64,000 nt of DNA from Streptomyces seoulensis (GTDB lineage Bacteria > Actinomycetota > Actinomycetes > Streptomycetales > Streptomycetaceae): assembly GCA_013364255.1 (NCBI GenBank), contig CP054936.1, positions 4,866,853 through 4,930,852 on the forward strand, in the 5' to 3' direction. Positions 1 to 8,500 of the stretch are shown here, one piece after another (the first letter of the stretch is position 1; each line of letters opens with the position of its first letter). The translations under genes and the position numbers were made by a program. The notes beneath the pieces were generated by a model. That model did no database searches, had not been told where the DNA came from, and saw only the letters and a program-made list of their open reading frames with translations.

Positions 1-294
1 GGGCGCGCTGCCCGCCGCCGACGGCGAGGCCGCCGACGCGGACGGCGGGGCGCCGTCCCCGCCCGCCGCCTTCGCGCCGTGCCCGTGCTCGCCGCCGGCC
101 GCACCGCCGGCCCGGCCCGCGCCGCCGCCGGACACCGCCGCCGCGTTCTCGGGAACCGCGCCGCCGCCCCGGCCGGCGGAGTGCGACGGCCGGGACCCGC
201 CGCTCTCGTGGTCCGCCACGCTCATACAGCCGGTGACGGCGGTGAGGGCGGCGGCCACGGCGGCGAGCCGGACGGAAACAGGCAAGGGGCGCAC
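1..294 (-). CDS. Secreted lipoprotein, partial (runs off left edge)
   Basis: The N-terminal 98 residues of a reverse-strand protein are present; the rest lies outside the window. It starts at a GTG 8 nt after a GGAGG ribosome site. The first 22 residues form a signal peptide (VRPLPVSVRL, then an Ala/Val/Leu core) ending in VTGC, a good lipobox, so Cys23 should be lipidated and the protein anchored outside the membrane. What follows is a low-complexity Gly/Ala/Ser stretch with a short His run (EHGHG), probably a flexible tether before a folded domain that is not visible. The function cannot be named. Confidence 0.75.
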   Translation of the reverse strand, partial: MRPLPVSVRLAAVAAALTAVTGCMSVADHESGGSRPSHSAGRGGGAVPENAAAVSGGGAGRAGGAAGGEHGHGAKAAGGDGAPPSASAASPSAAGSAP

Positions 295-361
295 GGAAGC
301 CACCTCCGGGAGAAGAAGTCTCCGTGCCCAACTCCCCGCGCCCGCAAAAGGAAACGGCCCC

Positions 362-721
362 TCAGCCGTAGCCGAGCGCGTGCAGCCGCGCGTCGTCGAT
401 CCCGAAGTGGTGGGCGATCTCGTGCACCACGGTCACCTCGGTCTCCGCGACGACGTCCTCGCGCGTCTCGCACATCCGCAGCGTCGGCCCGCGGTAGACC
501 GTGATCCGGTCGGGCAGCACGCCCGCGTACCACTCGCCGCGCTCGGTCAGCGGAGTGCCCTCGTACAGTCCGAGCAGCTCCGGGTCGTCCGCGGGCGGCT
601 CGTCCTCGACGAACACCGCGACGTTGTCCATCAGCCGGGTCAGCTCCGGCGGGATCCGGTCCAGGGCCTCGGCCACCAGTTCCTCGAACTGCTCGCGCGT
701 CATCTCCAGCACAAGGGCCAT
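362..721 (-). CDS. Metallopeptidase family protein (minimal zincin)
   Basis: This is a short predicted cytoplasmic zinc metallopeptidase of the minimal-zincin type common in actinobacteria. The 119-residue chain opens with a conserved helical part (MTREQFEELVAEALDRIPPE) and ends with the zinc site HEIAHHFGID. His100, Glu101 and His104 form HEXXH, and the aspartate after FGI is the likely third ligand. The length is normal for the family. The ATG giving MALVLEM was chosen because upstream in-frame sequence is Gly/Arg/Pro-rich and unlike the family; the ribosome site is weak, so a start six codons later is possible. The substrate is unknown. It is transcribed away from the metallophosphoesterase. 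Confidence 0.85.
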   Translation of the reverse strand: MALVLEMTREQFEELVAEALDRIPPELTRLMDNVAVFVEDEPPADDPELLGLYEGTPLTERGEWYAGVLPDRITVYRGPTLRMCETREDVVAETEVTVVHEIAHHFGIDDARLHALGYG

Positions 722-852
722 TGTCCGGCACGAACCCCGCCCACCGCCCGCACCACGGGGATCCGGTCCGCCCACCCCACGAGGATCCGGCCCACTCCCA
801 GAGCCCCCGGCGCGCCGGAATATCCCGTGCCGCCCATGGGCATACGCGACCA

Positions 853-2495
853 ATGGCCCGCCGCGACCCCGCCGCCGACCTGAACCGCCGCCGCTCCCTC
901 GCCCGGGGGACCCGGGCGATACGGCACCGCATACGAAGGGCGGTGCGCGCCCCCAGCGCCCCCGGCGTCACCGCCTCCACCCCCTCCACCCCCTTCACCG
1001 CCTCCACCCCCCCACCGCCCTCGCCCCCGAGCCCCGCCCCTGGCCGCGTGCCCTCGGTCTGGTCGCCGTCGTGATCGCCGGGGCCTGGCTCGGCCTGCTG
1101 TGCGTGGGCGCCACACGGGTGCCGGTCGGCCCCATGAACACCACGATGGCCCTGCGCCCCTCCCTCACCGGCGGCACCCGGATCAACGTCTCGCCGCTCG
1201 GCTCCCTGGAACTGCGCAGCCACACCGCTCCGGTCAGCCTGGACGTGAACGTCGACCGGCTCGACCCCGAGCGCTCCCAGGCCCTGGTCGACCACCCCGA
1301 GCGGATCTCCGGCCTCCAGGACGAGGTGGCGCACGACGTCGAGCACGGCGCCCTCGACCTGGCCGTACGCTCCTGCGCCGCCGTGGTCTTCGGCGCGACC
1401 GCGCTCGGCCTCGTCGTCTACCGCCGCCCGCGCCGCGCCCTGGCCGCCGGCGGCCTGGCCCTGACGCTGCTCACCGCGTCCGGCGCGACGGCGTACGCGA
1501 CCTGGAACCCCGAGTCCGTCCTGGAGCCGCGGTTCTCCGGGCTGCTCTCCTCGGCGCCCTCCCTGGTCGGCGACGCGCGCAACATCGTCACCGAGTTCGA
1601 CGTCTACCAGCGGGAACTGGCGCGCCTGGTCACCAACGTGACCAAGCTCTACGACGTCACCTCCACGCTCCCCGCCTACCAGCCCGATCCGACGACCGTC
1701 CGGGTCCTGCACGTCTCCGACATCCACCTCAACCCGGCGAGCTGGAAGATCATCGCCTCGCTGGTGCGGCAGTACCAGGTGGACGTGATCGTCGACTCCG
1801 GCGACACGATGGACCACGGCACGGCCGCCGAGAACGCCTTCCTCGACCCGGTCGAGAACCTGGGCGCGCCCTACGTCTGGGTGCGCGGCAACCACGACTC
1901 GCCCGCCACCCAGCGCTACCTGGAGCACCTGAAGAACGTGCACGTCCTGGACGACGGGCGGGCCGTGACCGTCGCCGGCCTGCGCTTCGCCGGGATGGGC
2001 GATCCCCAGTTCACCCCCGACCGCTCCTCGCCGGTCGGCGGCGACGCCTCCGAGGAGCTGGCCGGCGCCCGCCTCGCCTCGGCCCTGCGCGACGAGCGCA
2101 CCCGGGGTACGCCCGTCGACGTCGCGATCGCCCACGAGCCGGTGGCGGCGCGGGAGACGGACGGCACGGTGCCCCTGGTGCTGTGCGGCCATCTGCACCA
2201 GGAGGGCACGGAGATCCTCACGTTCGGCACCCGGCTGCGCCGGGAGGGCTCCACGGGCGGCGGCGGTCTGCGCGCCCTGGAGGGCGGCCGCCCCGCGCCG
2301 ATCGAGGCGTCGCTCCTCTACTTCGACCGGGACAGCCGCCGCCTCCAGGCCTGGGACGAGATCCGGCTGGGCGGCCTGGGACTCACCACGGCGGAGGTCA
2401 GCCGGCACCTTCCGAAGGAGAACCAGCCGGGCGCGGCCCCGCCGGCCACCGGGCCCGCCTCCCCCTCCGCGCCGTCCTCGCCCACCGGGCCGTAA
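853..2495 (+). CDS. Membrane-anchored metallophosphoesterase, probably frameshifted near the 5' end
   Basis: The main frame carries the calcineurin-like phosphoesterase motifs in order: DIHLNP, DSGDTMDHG, GNHDS, a later IAHEP, and GHLHQEG. They bind two metal ions and imply hydrolysis of a phosphoester of unknown identity. Upstream are two membrane segments (VVIAGAWLGLLCVG and about 100 residues later AVVFGATALGLVVY), so the catalytic domain is membrane tethered. No ATG, GTG or TTG precedes the first segment in this frame. An ATG at 853 opens the neighbouring frame, which has Streptomyces-like codon use (MARRDPAADL...) up to a run of seven C at 1007-1013, after which good codon use continues in the main frame. 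One missing C there would join the two. Otherwise the only start is GTG 1071, giving 474 residues and cutting into the first membrane helix. Confidence 0.7.
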
Positions 2496-2575
2496 ACGGT
2501 TTTGGCGATACCCCCCGCCATCCCATATGCTTCTCACGTCCCCGACGCGCTGAGAAGCGCCCAGGCGGGCCGATA

Positions 2576-2648
2576 GCCCTCATCGTCTAGCGGCCTAGGA
2601 CGCCGCCCTTTCAAGGCGGTAGCACGGGTTCGAATCCCGTTGGGGGCA
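2576..2648 (+). tRNA. tRNA-Glu (UUC)
   Basis: This is a 73-nt cloverleaf. Acceptor strand GCCCTCA pairs with TGGGGGC (one G-U pair) and discriminator A follows. The anticodon loop CTTTCAA reads TTC, and the T arm contains GGTTCGAATCC. CCA is not encoded. It is the first of a three-tRNA cluster with tRNA-Asp and tRNA-Phe. Confidence 0.97.
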
Positions 2649-2698
2649 CGCAGTACGGTGTGCGACACTTACTCACGTTGGTTCGCACACAACCAGAT

Positions 2699-2773
2699 GG
2701 TCCTGTGGAGCAGTTTGGAGTGCTCGCCACCCTGTCAAGGTGGAGGCCGCGGGTTCAAATCCCGTCAGGACCG
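2699..2773 (+). tRNA. tRNA-Asp (GUC), copy 1
   Basis: This is a 75-nt cloverleaf with acceptor GGTCCTG/CAGGACC, anticodon loop CTGTCAA (GTC) and T arm GGGTTCAAATCCC. It is identical over its whole length to the second tRNA-Asp beyond hrpA. Confidence 0.97.
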
Positions 2774-2797
2774 CTGAGGTTTCACGTGAAACCTCGT

Positions 2798-2874
2798 GGC
2801 TGGGTAGCTCAGTTGGTACGAGCGATCGCCTGAAAAGCGATAGGTCGCCGGTTCGACCCCGGCCCCAGCCACCA
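2798..2874 (+). tRNA. tRNA-Phe (GAA)
   Basis: Acceptor GGCTGGG pairs with CCCAGCC and discriminator A is followed by an encoded CCA. The anticodon loop CTGAAAA reads GAA, and the T arm is GGTTCGACCCC. A GC-rich hairpin just downstream ends the cluster. Confidence 0.96.
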
Positions 2875-2892
2875 CCGCCCTTCTGGGCCAAA

Positions 2893-2926
2893 GCCCCTCT
2901 CCGGCACCACGGAGAGGGGCTTTCTC
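2893..2926 (+). terminator. Terminator of the tRNA-Glu/Asp/Phe cluster
   Basis: The arms GCCCCTCTCCG and CGGAGAGGGGC flank a short loop and are followed by TTTCT. The hairpin lies immediately after tRNA-Phe. Confidence 0.85.
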
Positions 2927-3064
2927 GTGCGCCTCGCAGTGCGTCCCCGCGCCCTGTCCGGCGCACCCTGTCCGGCACACTCCCGCTGTCCGGCGCACTC
3001 CCGCTGACCGCCACCGGCAAATCATTCGCGCGCAATTTCCCCGAGGTGAGATCCTGGATCGCGT

Positions 3065-6000
3065 ATGTCTACGCATCCCGCCCCCGCCCTGGGCGCCCTC
3101 GCCTCCCGTCTCACCGAGCTGTCGCTGCGCGACGCGCACCGCGTCGGGCGCCGGCTCGAAGGCGCGCGCAAGATCCGCAAGCCGGAGGCGCGCGCCGCCG
3201 TCCTGGCCGAGATCGATGCCGAGGTCGCCAAGGCAGAGGAACGCATGGCCGCCCGGCGCTCCCGTGTGCCCGCCGTCAGCTACCCCGAGCAGCTGCCGGT
3301 CAGCCAGAAGAAGGACGAGATCGCGGCGGCCATCCGCGATCACCAGGTCGTGATCGTCGCCGGCGAGACCGGGTCCGGCAAGACCACGCAGATCCCGAAG
3401 ATCTGCATGGAGCTGGGCCGGGGCGTGCGCGGCATGATCGGGCACACCCAGCCCCGCCGGATCGCGGCCCGCACGGTCGCCGAGCGGGTGGCGGAGGAGC
3501 TGGACACCCCGCTGGGCGCGGCCGTCGGCTGGAAGGTGCGGTTCACCGACCAGGTCGACCCGGAGGCCACCTTCGTCAAGCTGATGACGGACGGCATCCT
3601 GCTCGCCGAGATCCAGACCGACCGAGAGCTGCGCGCCTACGACACGATCATCATCGACGAGGCGCACGAGCGGTCCCTCAACATCGACTTCCTGCTCGGG
3701 TACCTGGCCCAGCTGCTGCCCAAGCGGCCCGACCTCAAGGTCGTCATCACCTCGGCCACCATCGACCCCGAGCGCTTCTCCCGGCACTTCGGCGACGCGC
3801 CGATCGTCGAGGTCAGCGGGCGGACGTATCCGGTGGAGGTGCGCTACCGGCCGCTGCTGGAGGACGACTCCGACGACGCCGACCGCGACCAGATCACCGC
3901 GATCACCGACGCCGTCGAGGAACTGATGGCGGAGGGCTCCGGCGACATCCTCGTCTTCCTCTCCGGCGAGCGGGAGATCCGCGACACCGCGGACGCGCTC
4001 GACAAGAAGCGGTACCCCCGCGCCGGAGGCGCTGGTTGGCAGAGCACGGAAGTCCTGCCGCTGTACGCACGGCTGTCCCACGCCGAACAGCACCGCGTCT
4101 TCCAGCAGCACACCGGCCGCCGGATCGTGCTGGCCACCAACGTCGCCGAGACGTCCCTGACCGTCCCCGGCATCAAGTACGTCATCGACCCCGGCTTCGC
4201 CCGGATCTCCCGCTACAGCCACCGCACCAAGGTGCAGCGGCTGCCCATCGAACCGGTCTCGCAGGCCAGCGCCAACCAGCGCAAGGGCCGCTGCGGCCGT
4301 ACCTCCGACGGCATCTGCGTCCGGCTGTACTCCGAGGACGACTTCCTCGCCCGGCCGGAGTTCACCGACGCGGAGATCCTGCGCACCAACCTCGCCTCCG
4401 TGATCCTTCAGATGACCGCGGCCGGCCTCGGCGACATCGAGAAGTTCCCGTTCATCGACCCGCCGGACCACCGCAACATCCGCGACGGCGTGCAACTGCT
4501 CCAGGAGCTGGGCGCGCTCGACCCGGCGCAGAAGGACCCGCGCAAACGGCTCACCCCGACGGGCCGCAAGCTCGCCCAGCTGCCCGTGGACCCGCGGCTG
4601 GCCCGCATGGTGCTGGAGGCCGACCGCAACGGCTGCGCGCGCGAGGTCATGGTCATCGCCGCGGCCCTGTCCATCCAGGACCCGCGCGAGCGCCCCTCCG
4701 ACAAGCAGACCCAGGCCGACCAGCAGCACGCCCGTTTCCGGGACGAGACCAGCGACTTCCTCGCCTTCCTCAACCTGTGGCGCTACGTCCGCGAGCAGCA
4801 GAAGGAGCGCGGCTCGTCGTCCTTCCGGCGCATGTGCAAGCAGGAGTTCCTGAACTTCCTGCGCATCCGCGAGTGGCAGGACATCTACACCCAGCTGCGC
4901 ACGGTCGCCAAGCAGATGGGCATCCAGCTCAACGAGGACGACGCCCCCGCCGACCGCGTGCACGTCTCGCTGCTGGCCGGACTGCTCTCGCACATCGGCA
5001 TGAAGGACGTGAAGGAGTCCAAGGACGCCGCGCCGGGCGCCCGCAAGGACGGCGGGCGGGGCGAGTACCTGGGCGCCCGCAGCGCCAAGTTCGCGATCTT
5101 CCCCGGCTCGGCGCTGTTCAAGAAGCCGCCGCGGTTCGTGATGTCGGCGGAGCTGGTGGAGACCTCGCGGCTGTGGGCGCGGGTCAACGCGAAGATCGAG
5201 CCCGAGTGGGTCGAACCCCTCGCGGAGCACCTGCTGAAGCGGACGTACAGCGAACCGCACTGGGAGAAGGACCAGGCCGCGGTGATGGCGTACGAGAAGG
5301 TGACGCTGTACGGCGTGCCGATCGTCGCCCAGCGGAAGGTGAACTACGGGCGGATCGACCCCGAGGCCAGCCGGGAGCTGTTCATCCGCAACGCCCTCGT
5401 GGAGGGCGACTGGCGCACGCACCACAAGTTCTTCGCCGACAACCGCAAGCTGCTCAGCGAGGTCGAGGAGCTGGAGCACCGGGCCCGCCGCCGGGACATC
5501 GTCGTCGACGACGAGACCCTGTTCGACTTCTACGACCAGCGGGTGCCCGAGCACGTCGTCTCCGGCGCGCACTTCGACTCCTGGTGGAAGCACAAGCGCC
5601 ACGAGCAGCCCGACTTCCTGGACTTCGCGCGGGAGATGCTCATCCGGGAGTCCGCGGAGGCGGTCACCAAGGCCGACTACCCCGACTCCTGGCGGCAGGG
5701 GAACCTGAAGTTCCGGGTGACGTACCAGTTCGAGCCGGGCGCGGACGCGGACGGCGTGACCGTGCACATCCCGCTCCAGGTCCTCAACCAGGTCACCGAC
5801 GAGGGCTTCGACTGGCAGATCCCTGGTCTGCGCGAGGAGGTCGTCACCGAGCTGATCCGCTCGCTGCCCAAGCCGATCCGCCGCAACTACGTGCCCGCGC
5901 CGAACTTCGCCCAGCGCTTCCTGGACACCGCGGTCCCGCTCCAGGAGCCGCTGACCACCACCATGGCGCGCGAGCTGAAGCGGATGGTCGGCGTGCCGTT

Positions 6001-7066
6001 CGAGGCCGAGGACTTCGACTGGGCCAAGATCCCCGACCACCTCAGGATCACCTTCCGGATCGTCGACGAGCGGCGCCGCAAGCTGGCCGAGGACAAGGAC
6101 CTCGAAGCGCTCCAGCTCAGGCTCCGGCCGAAGGCGCGCAAGGCCCTGTCCCAGGCCGCGGCGGCGACCGCCGAGCGCACCGGCGGCGAGTCGCTGGAGC
6201 GCGGCGGGCTGACCGACTGGACGATCGGCGCCCTCACCCGGATCTTCGAGACCCGGCGGGCGGGCCAGCCGGTGAAGGCGTACCCGGCGCTGGTGGACGA
6301 CGGAGACACGGTCTCCGTACGCCTCTTCGACAGCGAGGCCGAGCAGGCCGAGGCGATGTGGAAGGGCACGCGCCGGCTGATCCTGCGCAACATCCCGGTC
6401 AACCCGGCGAAGTTCGCGTCCGAGAAGCTGACGAACCAGCAGAAGCTGGCACTGTCGGCCAATCCGCACGGTTCGGTCCAGGCGCTGTTCGACGACTGCG
6501 CGATGGCGGCGGCGGACCGGCTGATCGGCGAGTTCGGCGGCCCGGCGTGGGACGAGGAGTCGTACCGCAAGCTGTACGACAAGGTGCGCGCCGAGATCGT
6601 CGACGTGACGGTGCGGGCGGTGGGCCAGGTGCAGCAGGTGCTGGCCGCCTGGCAGGCCTGCGAACGCCGTCTGAAGGCCGTCCGCAGCCCCGTGCTGCTG
6701 CCGAACCTGGCCGATGTGCGGGCGCAGTTGGACGCCCTGGTGAAGCCCGGTTTCGTGACCGAGGCGGGGATACGCCGGCTGCCCGACCTGATGCGCTACC
6801 TGGTCGCCGCCGACCGCCGGCTCCAGCAGATGCCGACGAACGTCCAGCGCGACACCACGCGCATGGAGAAGGTCCAAGAGATGCGGGACGAGTACGCCTG
6901 GCTGCTCGAACAGCTGCCGCAGGGCCGCCCGGTGCCCCAGCAGGTGCGGGACATCCGCTGGATGATCGAGGAGCTGCGGGTCAGCTACTTCGCCCACGCG
7001 CTGGGCACGGCGTACCCCGTCTCGGACAAGCGGATCGTGAAGGCGATCGACGCGGCGGCGCCGTGA
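3065..7066 (+). CDS. hrpA: DEAH-box ATP-dependent RNA helicase HrpA
   Basis: This 1333-residue protein has the length of full HrpA helicases. Visible motifs are Walker A GETGSGKTT near residue 100, motif II DEAH (IIIDEAHERSLN), motif III TSATID, and the arginine-finger motif QRKGRCGRT. After these come the winged-helix, ratchet and OB parts of DEAH helicases and a long C-terminal HrpA-specific half (DUF3418-like, with FDWAKIPDHL). The family unwinds or remodels structured RNA with NTP; in E. coli HrpA is linked to ribosome rescue and mRNA processing, and the streptomycete role is less clear. The start ATG gives MSTHPAPALGAL. The gene stands alone between two identical tRNA-Asp genes in the same orientation. 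Confidence 0.95.
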   Translation: MSTHPAPALGALASRLTELSLRDAHRVGRRLEGARKIRKPEARAAVLAEIDAEVAKAEERMAARRSRVPAVSYPEQLPVSQKKDEIAAAIRDHQVVIVAGETGSGKTTQIPKICMELGRGVRGMIGHTQPRRIAARTVAERVAEELDTPLGAAVGWKVRFTDQVDPEATFVKLMTDGILLAEIQTDRELRAYDTIIIDEAHERSLNIDFLLGYLAQLLPKRPDLKVVITSATIDPERFSRHFGDAPIVEVSGRTYPVEVRYRPLLEDDSDDADRDQITAITDAVEELMAEGSGDILVFLSGEREIRDTADALDKKRYPRAGGAGWQSTEVLPLYARLSHAEQHRVFQQHTGRRIVLATNVAETSLTVPGIKYVIDPGFARISRYSHRTKVQRLPIEPVSQASANQRKGRCGRTSDGICVRLYSEDDFLARPEFTDAEILRTNLASVILQMTAAGLGDIEKFPFIDPPDHRNIRDGVQLLQELGALDPAQKDPRKRLTPTGRKLAQLPVDPRLARMVLEADRNGCAREVMVIAAALSIQDPRERPSDKQTQADQQHARFRDETSDFLAFLNLWRYVREQQKERGSSSFRRMCKQEFLNFLRIREWQDIYTQLRTVAKQMGIQLNEDDAPADRVHVSLLAGLLSHIGMKDVKESKDAAPGARKDGGRGEYLGARSAKFAIFPGSALFKKPPRFVMSAELVETSRLWARVNAKIEPEWVEPLAEHLLKRTYSEPHWEKDQAAVMAYEKVTLYGVPIVAQRKVNYGRIDPEASRELFIRNALVEGDWRTHHKFFADNRKLLSEVEELEHRARRRDIVVDDETLFDFYDQRVPEHVVSGAHFDSWWKHKRHEQPDFLDFAREMLIRESAEAVTKADYPDSWRQGNLKFRVTYQFEPGADADGVTVHIPLQVLNQVTDEGFDWQIPGLREEVVTELIRSLPKPIRRNYVPAPNFAQRFLDTAVPLQEPLTTTMARELKRMVGVPFEAEDFDWAKIPDHLRITFRIVDERRRKLAEDKDLEALQLRLRPKARKALSQAAAATAERTGGESLERGGLTDWTIGALTRIFETRRAGQPVKAYPALVDDGDTVSVRLFDSEAEQAEAMWKGTRRLILRNIPVNPAKFASEKLTNQQKLALSANPHGSVQALFDDCAMAAADRLIGEFGGPAWDEESYRKLYDKVRAEIVDVTVRAVGQVQQVLAAWQACERRLKAVRSPVLLPNLADVRAQLDALVKPGFVTEAGIRRLPDLMRYLVAADRRLQQMPTNVQRDTTRMEKVQEMRDEYAWLLEQLPQGRPVPQQVRDIRWMIEELRVSYFAHALGTAYPVSDKRIVKAIDAAAP

Positions 7067-7159
7067 CAGCCCCGGCACAGTGAGTGAGTTCGACCAAGCG
7101 GCCCGCCTCCTGTAAAGTCTCATCTCGCAGCGCAACGCAGGAATCGCGCCGCGAAACCT

Positions 7160-7234
7160 GGTCCTGTGGAGCAGTTTGGAGTGCTCGCCACCCTGTCAAG
7201 GTGGAGGCCGCGGGTTCAAATCCCGTCAGGACCG
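7160..7234 (+). tRNA. tRNA-Asp (GUC), copy 2
   Basis: This 75-nt cloverleaf is identical to the first tRNA-Asp. A hairpin terminator follows directly. The last 18 nt of the gene plus that terminator are repeated once more just downstream. Confidence 0.97.
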
Positions 7235-7398
7235 CAGTTGCGAAGGCCCGCTTCCGGAAACGGAGCGGGCCTTCGGCGTACCGGGGCCGCTCGCATCGCA
7301 GGCCGCGCCCGCGGCGGAGCCGCGATCGGACACAGCAAATCCCGTCAGGACCGCAGTTGAGAAGGCCCGCTTCCGGAAACGGAGCGGGCCTTCGGCGT
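7217..7398 (+). repeat. 63-bp direct repeat of tRNA-Asp 3' end plus terminator
   Basis: Positions 7217-7279 and 7336-7398 match at 62 of 63 bases. Each copy begins in the T loop of tRNA-Asp (CAAATCCCGTCAGGACCG) and continues through the terminator hairpin. Only the first belongs to a complete tRNA; the second is a 3' fragment. A weaker third echo (CTCCCGTCAAGACCG) lies at about 7423-7438. Repeats of a tRNA 3' end are what site-specific integration or slippage leaves behind. Confidence 0.85.
7241..7277 (+). terminator. Terminator after tRNA-Asp copy 2
   Basis: The arms GAAGGCCCGCT and AGCGGGCCTTC enclose TCCGGAAACGG. There is no long T run, as is usual in Streptomyces. Confidence 0.8.
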
Positions 7399-7581
7399 TT
7401 CTCGGCCGGTGCGGCTGCCGCAACTCCCGTCAAGACCGCCCCCGTTGCCCGCGCAGGCGAGGCGGTGCCGGCGGGCGGGACGGGCGCGGCGCGGGGCGTC
7501 CCGTGTCTTGACGGAGTCACATTCGCTCGGTACCCAGGGAGCGGGGCGCCGTTCCGGTACGGCCCCCGCTGGAGGTGGCGT

Positions 7582-7815
7582 ATGGCGGCATCGGCCAGGC
7601 ACGAGACACGGGCCCTGCTCCGCGCGCACCTCGCGGCCGCCGCGTCCTACCGCCACTCCACGCGCCGCTGCCCCGTCTGCCGCCACCTGCTGCGCCTCGC
7701 GATGGACAGCGCGCCCGGGGCGGCCCCCGACGCCCCGCAGACGGCGCCGGAGCCGTCGGCGGACCGGGCGGCGGCAGCGGAGCCGGAGAGCGGGCCGCAG
7801 CCCTCCCCCGCGTGA
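7582..7815 (+). CDS. DUF6274-like small protein with CPVC motif
   Basis: This is a 77-residue protein starting at an ATG 6 nt after GGAGG. The first 45 residues are a conserved-looking basic helical segment (MAASARHETRALLRAHLAA) followed by CPVCRHLLRLAM. The two cysteines in CPVC could bind a metal or be redox active. The C-terminal 30 residues are low-complexity Ala/Pro/Glu. I recognise it as the streptomycete DUF6274 type, with no known function. It is transcribed toward bldC. Confidence 0.8.
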   Translation: MAASARHETRALLRAHLAAAASYRHSTRRCPVCRHLLRLAMDSAPGAAPDAPQTAPEPSADRAAAAEPESGPQPSPA

Positions 7816-8293
7816 CCCGGACCCCGCGCCCGACCGCCTCGGGACCGAACTCCCGTGCGGGCGTGGGGTGGTGGAACCGGAACCTCCATTAGCGCACCGC
7901 GACGGCGGCCAACAAGCGGTCAGCCGTGTGACGGGTGTCACCGTACGAGTTTTGGAAAGCCCGGGACTTACACCTCTCCTACAAGGGGTCAATTTAATAT
8001 GTGCAATTGCACTTGTCCGCAAGTGTCTCCACAGAGGATTCGACACCCCTCCCCAGGCTCCGACAAGGCCGCTCACAGAGCCGCCCCACAGCCCCCCTCG
8101 GACGCACAAAAAAGATCGCGCTGGACCCGGCGGAGTCCAGCGCGACCTACGACGCACCCTGTTCACTTGCCTGACGAGCTCTGACGGCTTGGGCGTGGGG
8201 CCTGTTGGGGCAGGACCCGCGTCGCTTGGAGCTATGGGCCCGGACATGACAGCCAGTTGGGGGACCAGCCGGTTTGCCCGGTTATGGAGTTGT
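7816..8293. other. Intergenic region between the DUF6274 gene and bldC
   Basis: No gene was found. The stretch holds an unusually A/T-rich patch at about 7985-8030 with the perfect palindrome GTGCAATTGCAC (8001-8012), overlapping an ACTTG-TCCG-CAAGT hairpin (8011-8024), and the bldC terminator further right. The AATTTAATAT just before the palindrome could be a -10 element of an unannotated plus-strand transcript; this is inference. Confidence 0.5.
8104..8145 (-). terminator. Rho-independent terminator of bldC
   Basis: On the reverse strand the arms TCGCGCTGGAC and GTCCAGCGCGA (8116-8145) are followed by TCTTTTTTG, a classic U-tract. It lies about 150 nt past the bldC stop codon, so bldC is probably monocistronic with a long 3' UTR. 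Confidence 0.85.
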
Positions 8294-8500
8294 TCAGGCC
8301 TCGCTGCGCTGCTGCGGGATGCCCGCGAGCAGAGCGCGGACCTCGGCCTCGCGGTAGCGGCGGTGCCCGCCGAGCGTGCGGATCGACGTGAGCTTGCCGG
8401 CCTTCGCCCAGCGCGTGACCGTCTTGGGGTCGACGCGGAACATGGTGGCGACCTCAGCCGGGGTCAGCAGCGGCTCGGCATCAGGGGTGCGAGCGGTCAT
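8294..8500 (-). CDS. bldC: Developmental regulator BldC (MerR-like DNA-binding protein)
   Basis: This 68-residue protein consists of a single MerR-type winged helix-turn-helix (LLTPAEVATMFRVDPKTVTRWAKAGKLTSIRTLGGHRRYREAEV) and lacks the dimerisation coiled coil and effector domain of true MerR proteins. As I remember it, the sequence is identical to S. coelicolor BldC. BldC binds head-to-tail on A/T-rich direct repeats and holds back sporulation genes during vegetative growth. The start follows GAGGAGG closely. The gene has its own terminator and a 550-bp upstream region, consistent with complex control. Confidence 0.97.
   Translation of the reverse strand: MTARTPDAEPLLTPAEVATMFRVDPKTVTRWAKAGKLTSIRTLGGHRRYREAEVRALLAGIPQQRSEA

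Noticed and set aside
222..2537. A 771-codon reverse-strand open frame
   Set aside because: It is the shadow of the metallophosphoesterase and metallopeptidase genes; composition is Gly/Arg/Val-rich and no domain appears.
2765..7135. A 1456-codon reverse-strand open frame opposite hrpA
   Set aside because: It runs through tRNA genes at both ends and mirrors hrpA; long antisense frames are normal at this GC content.
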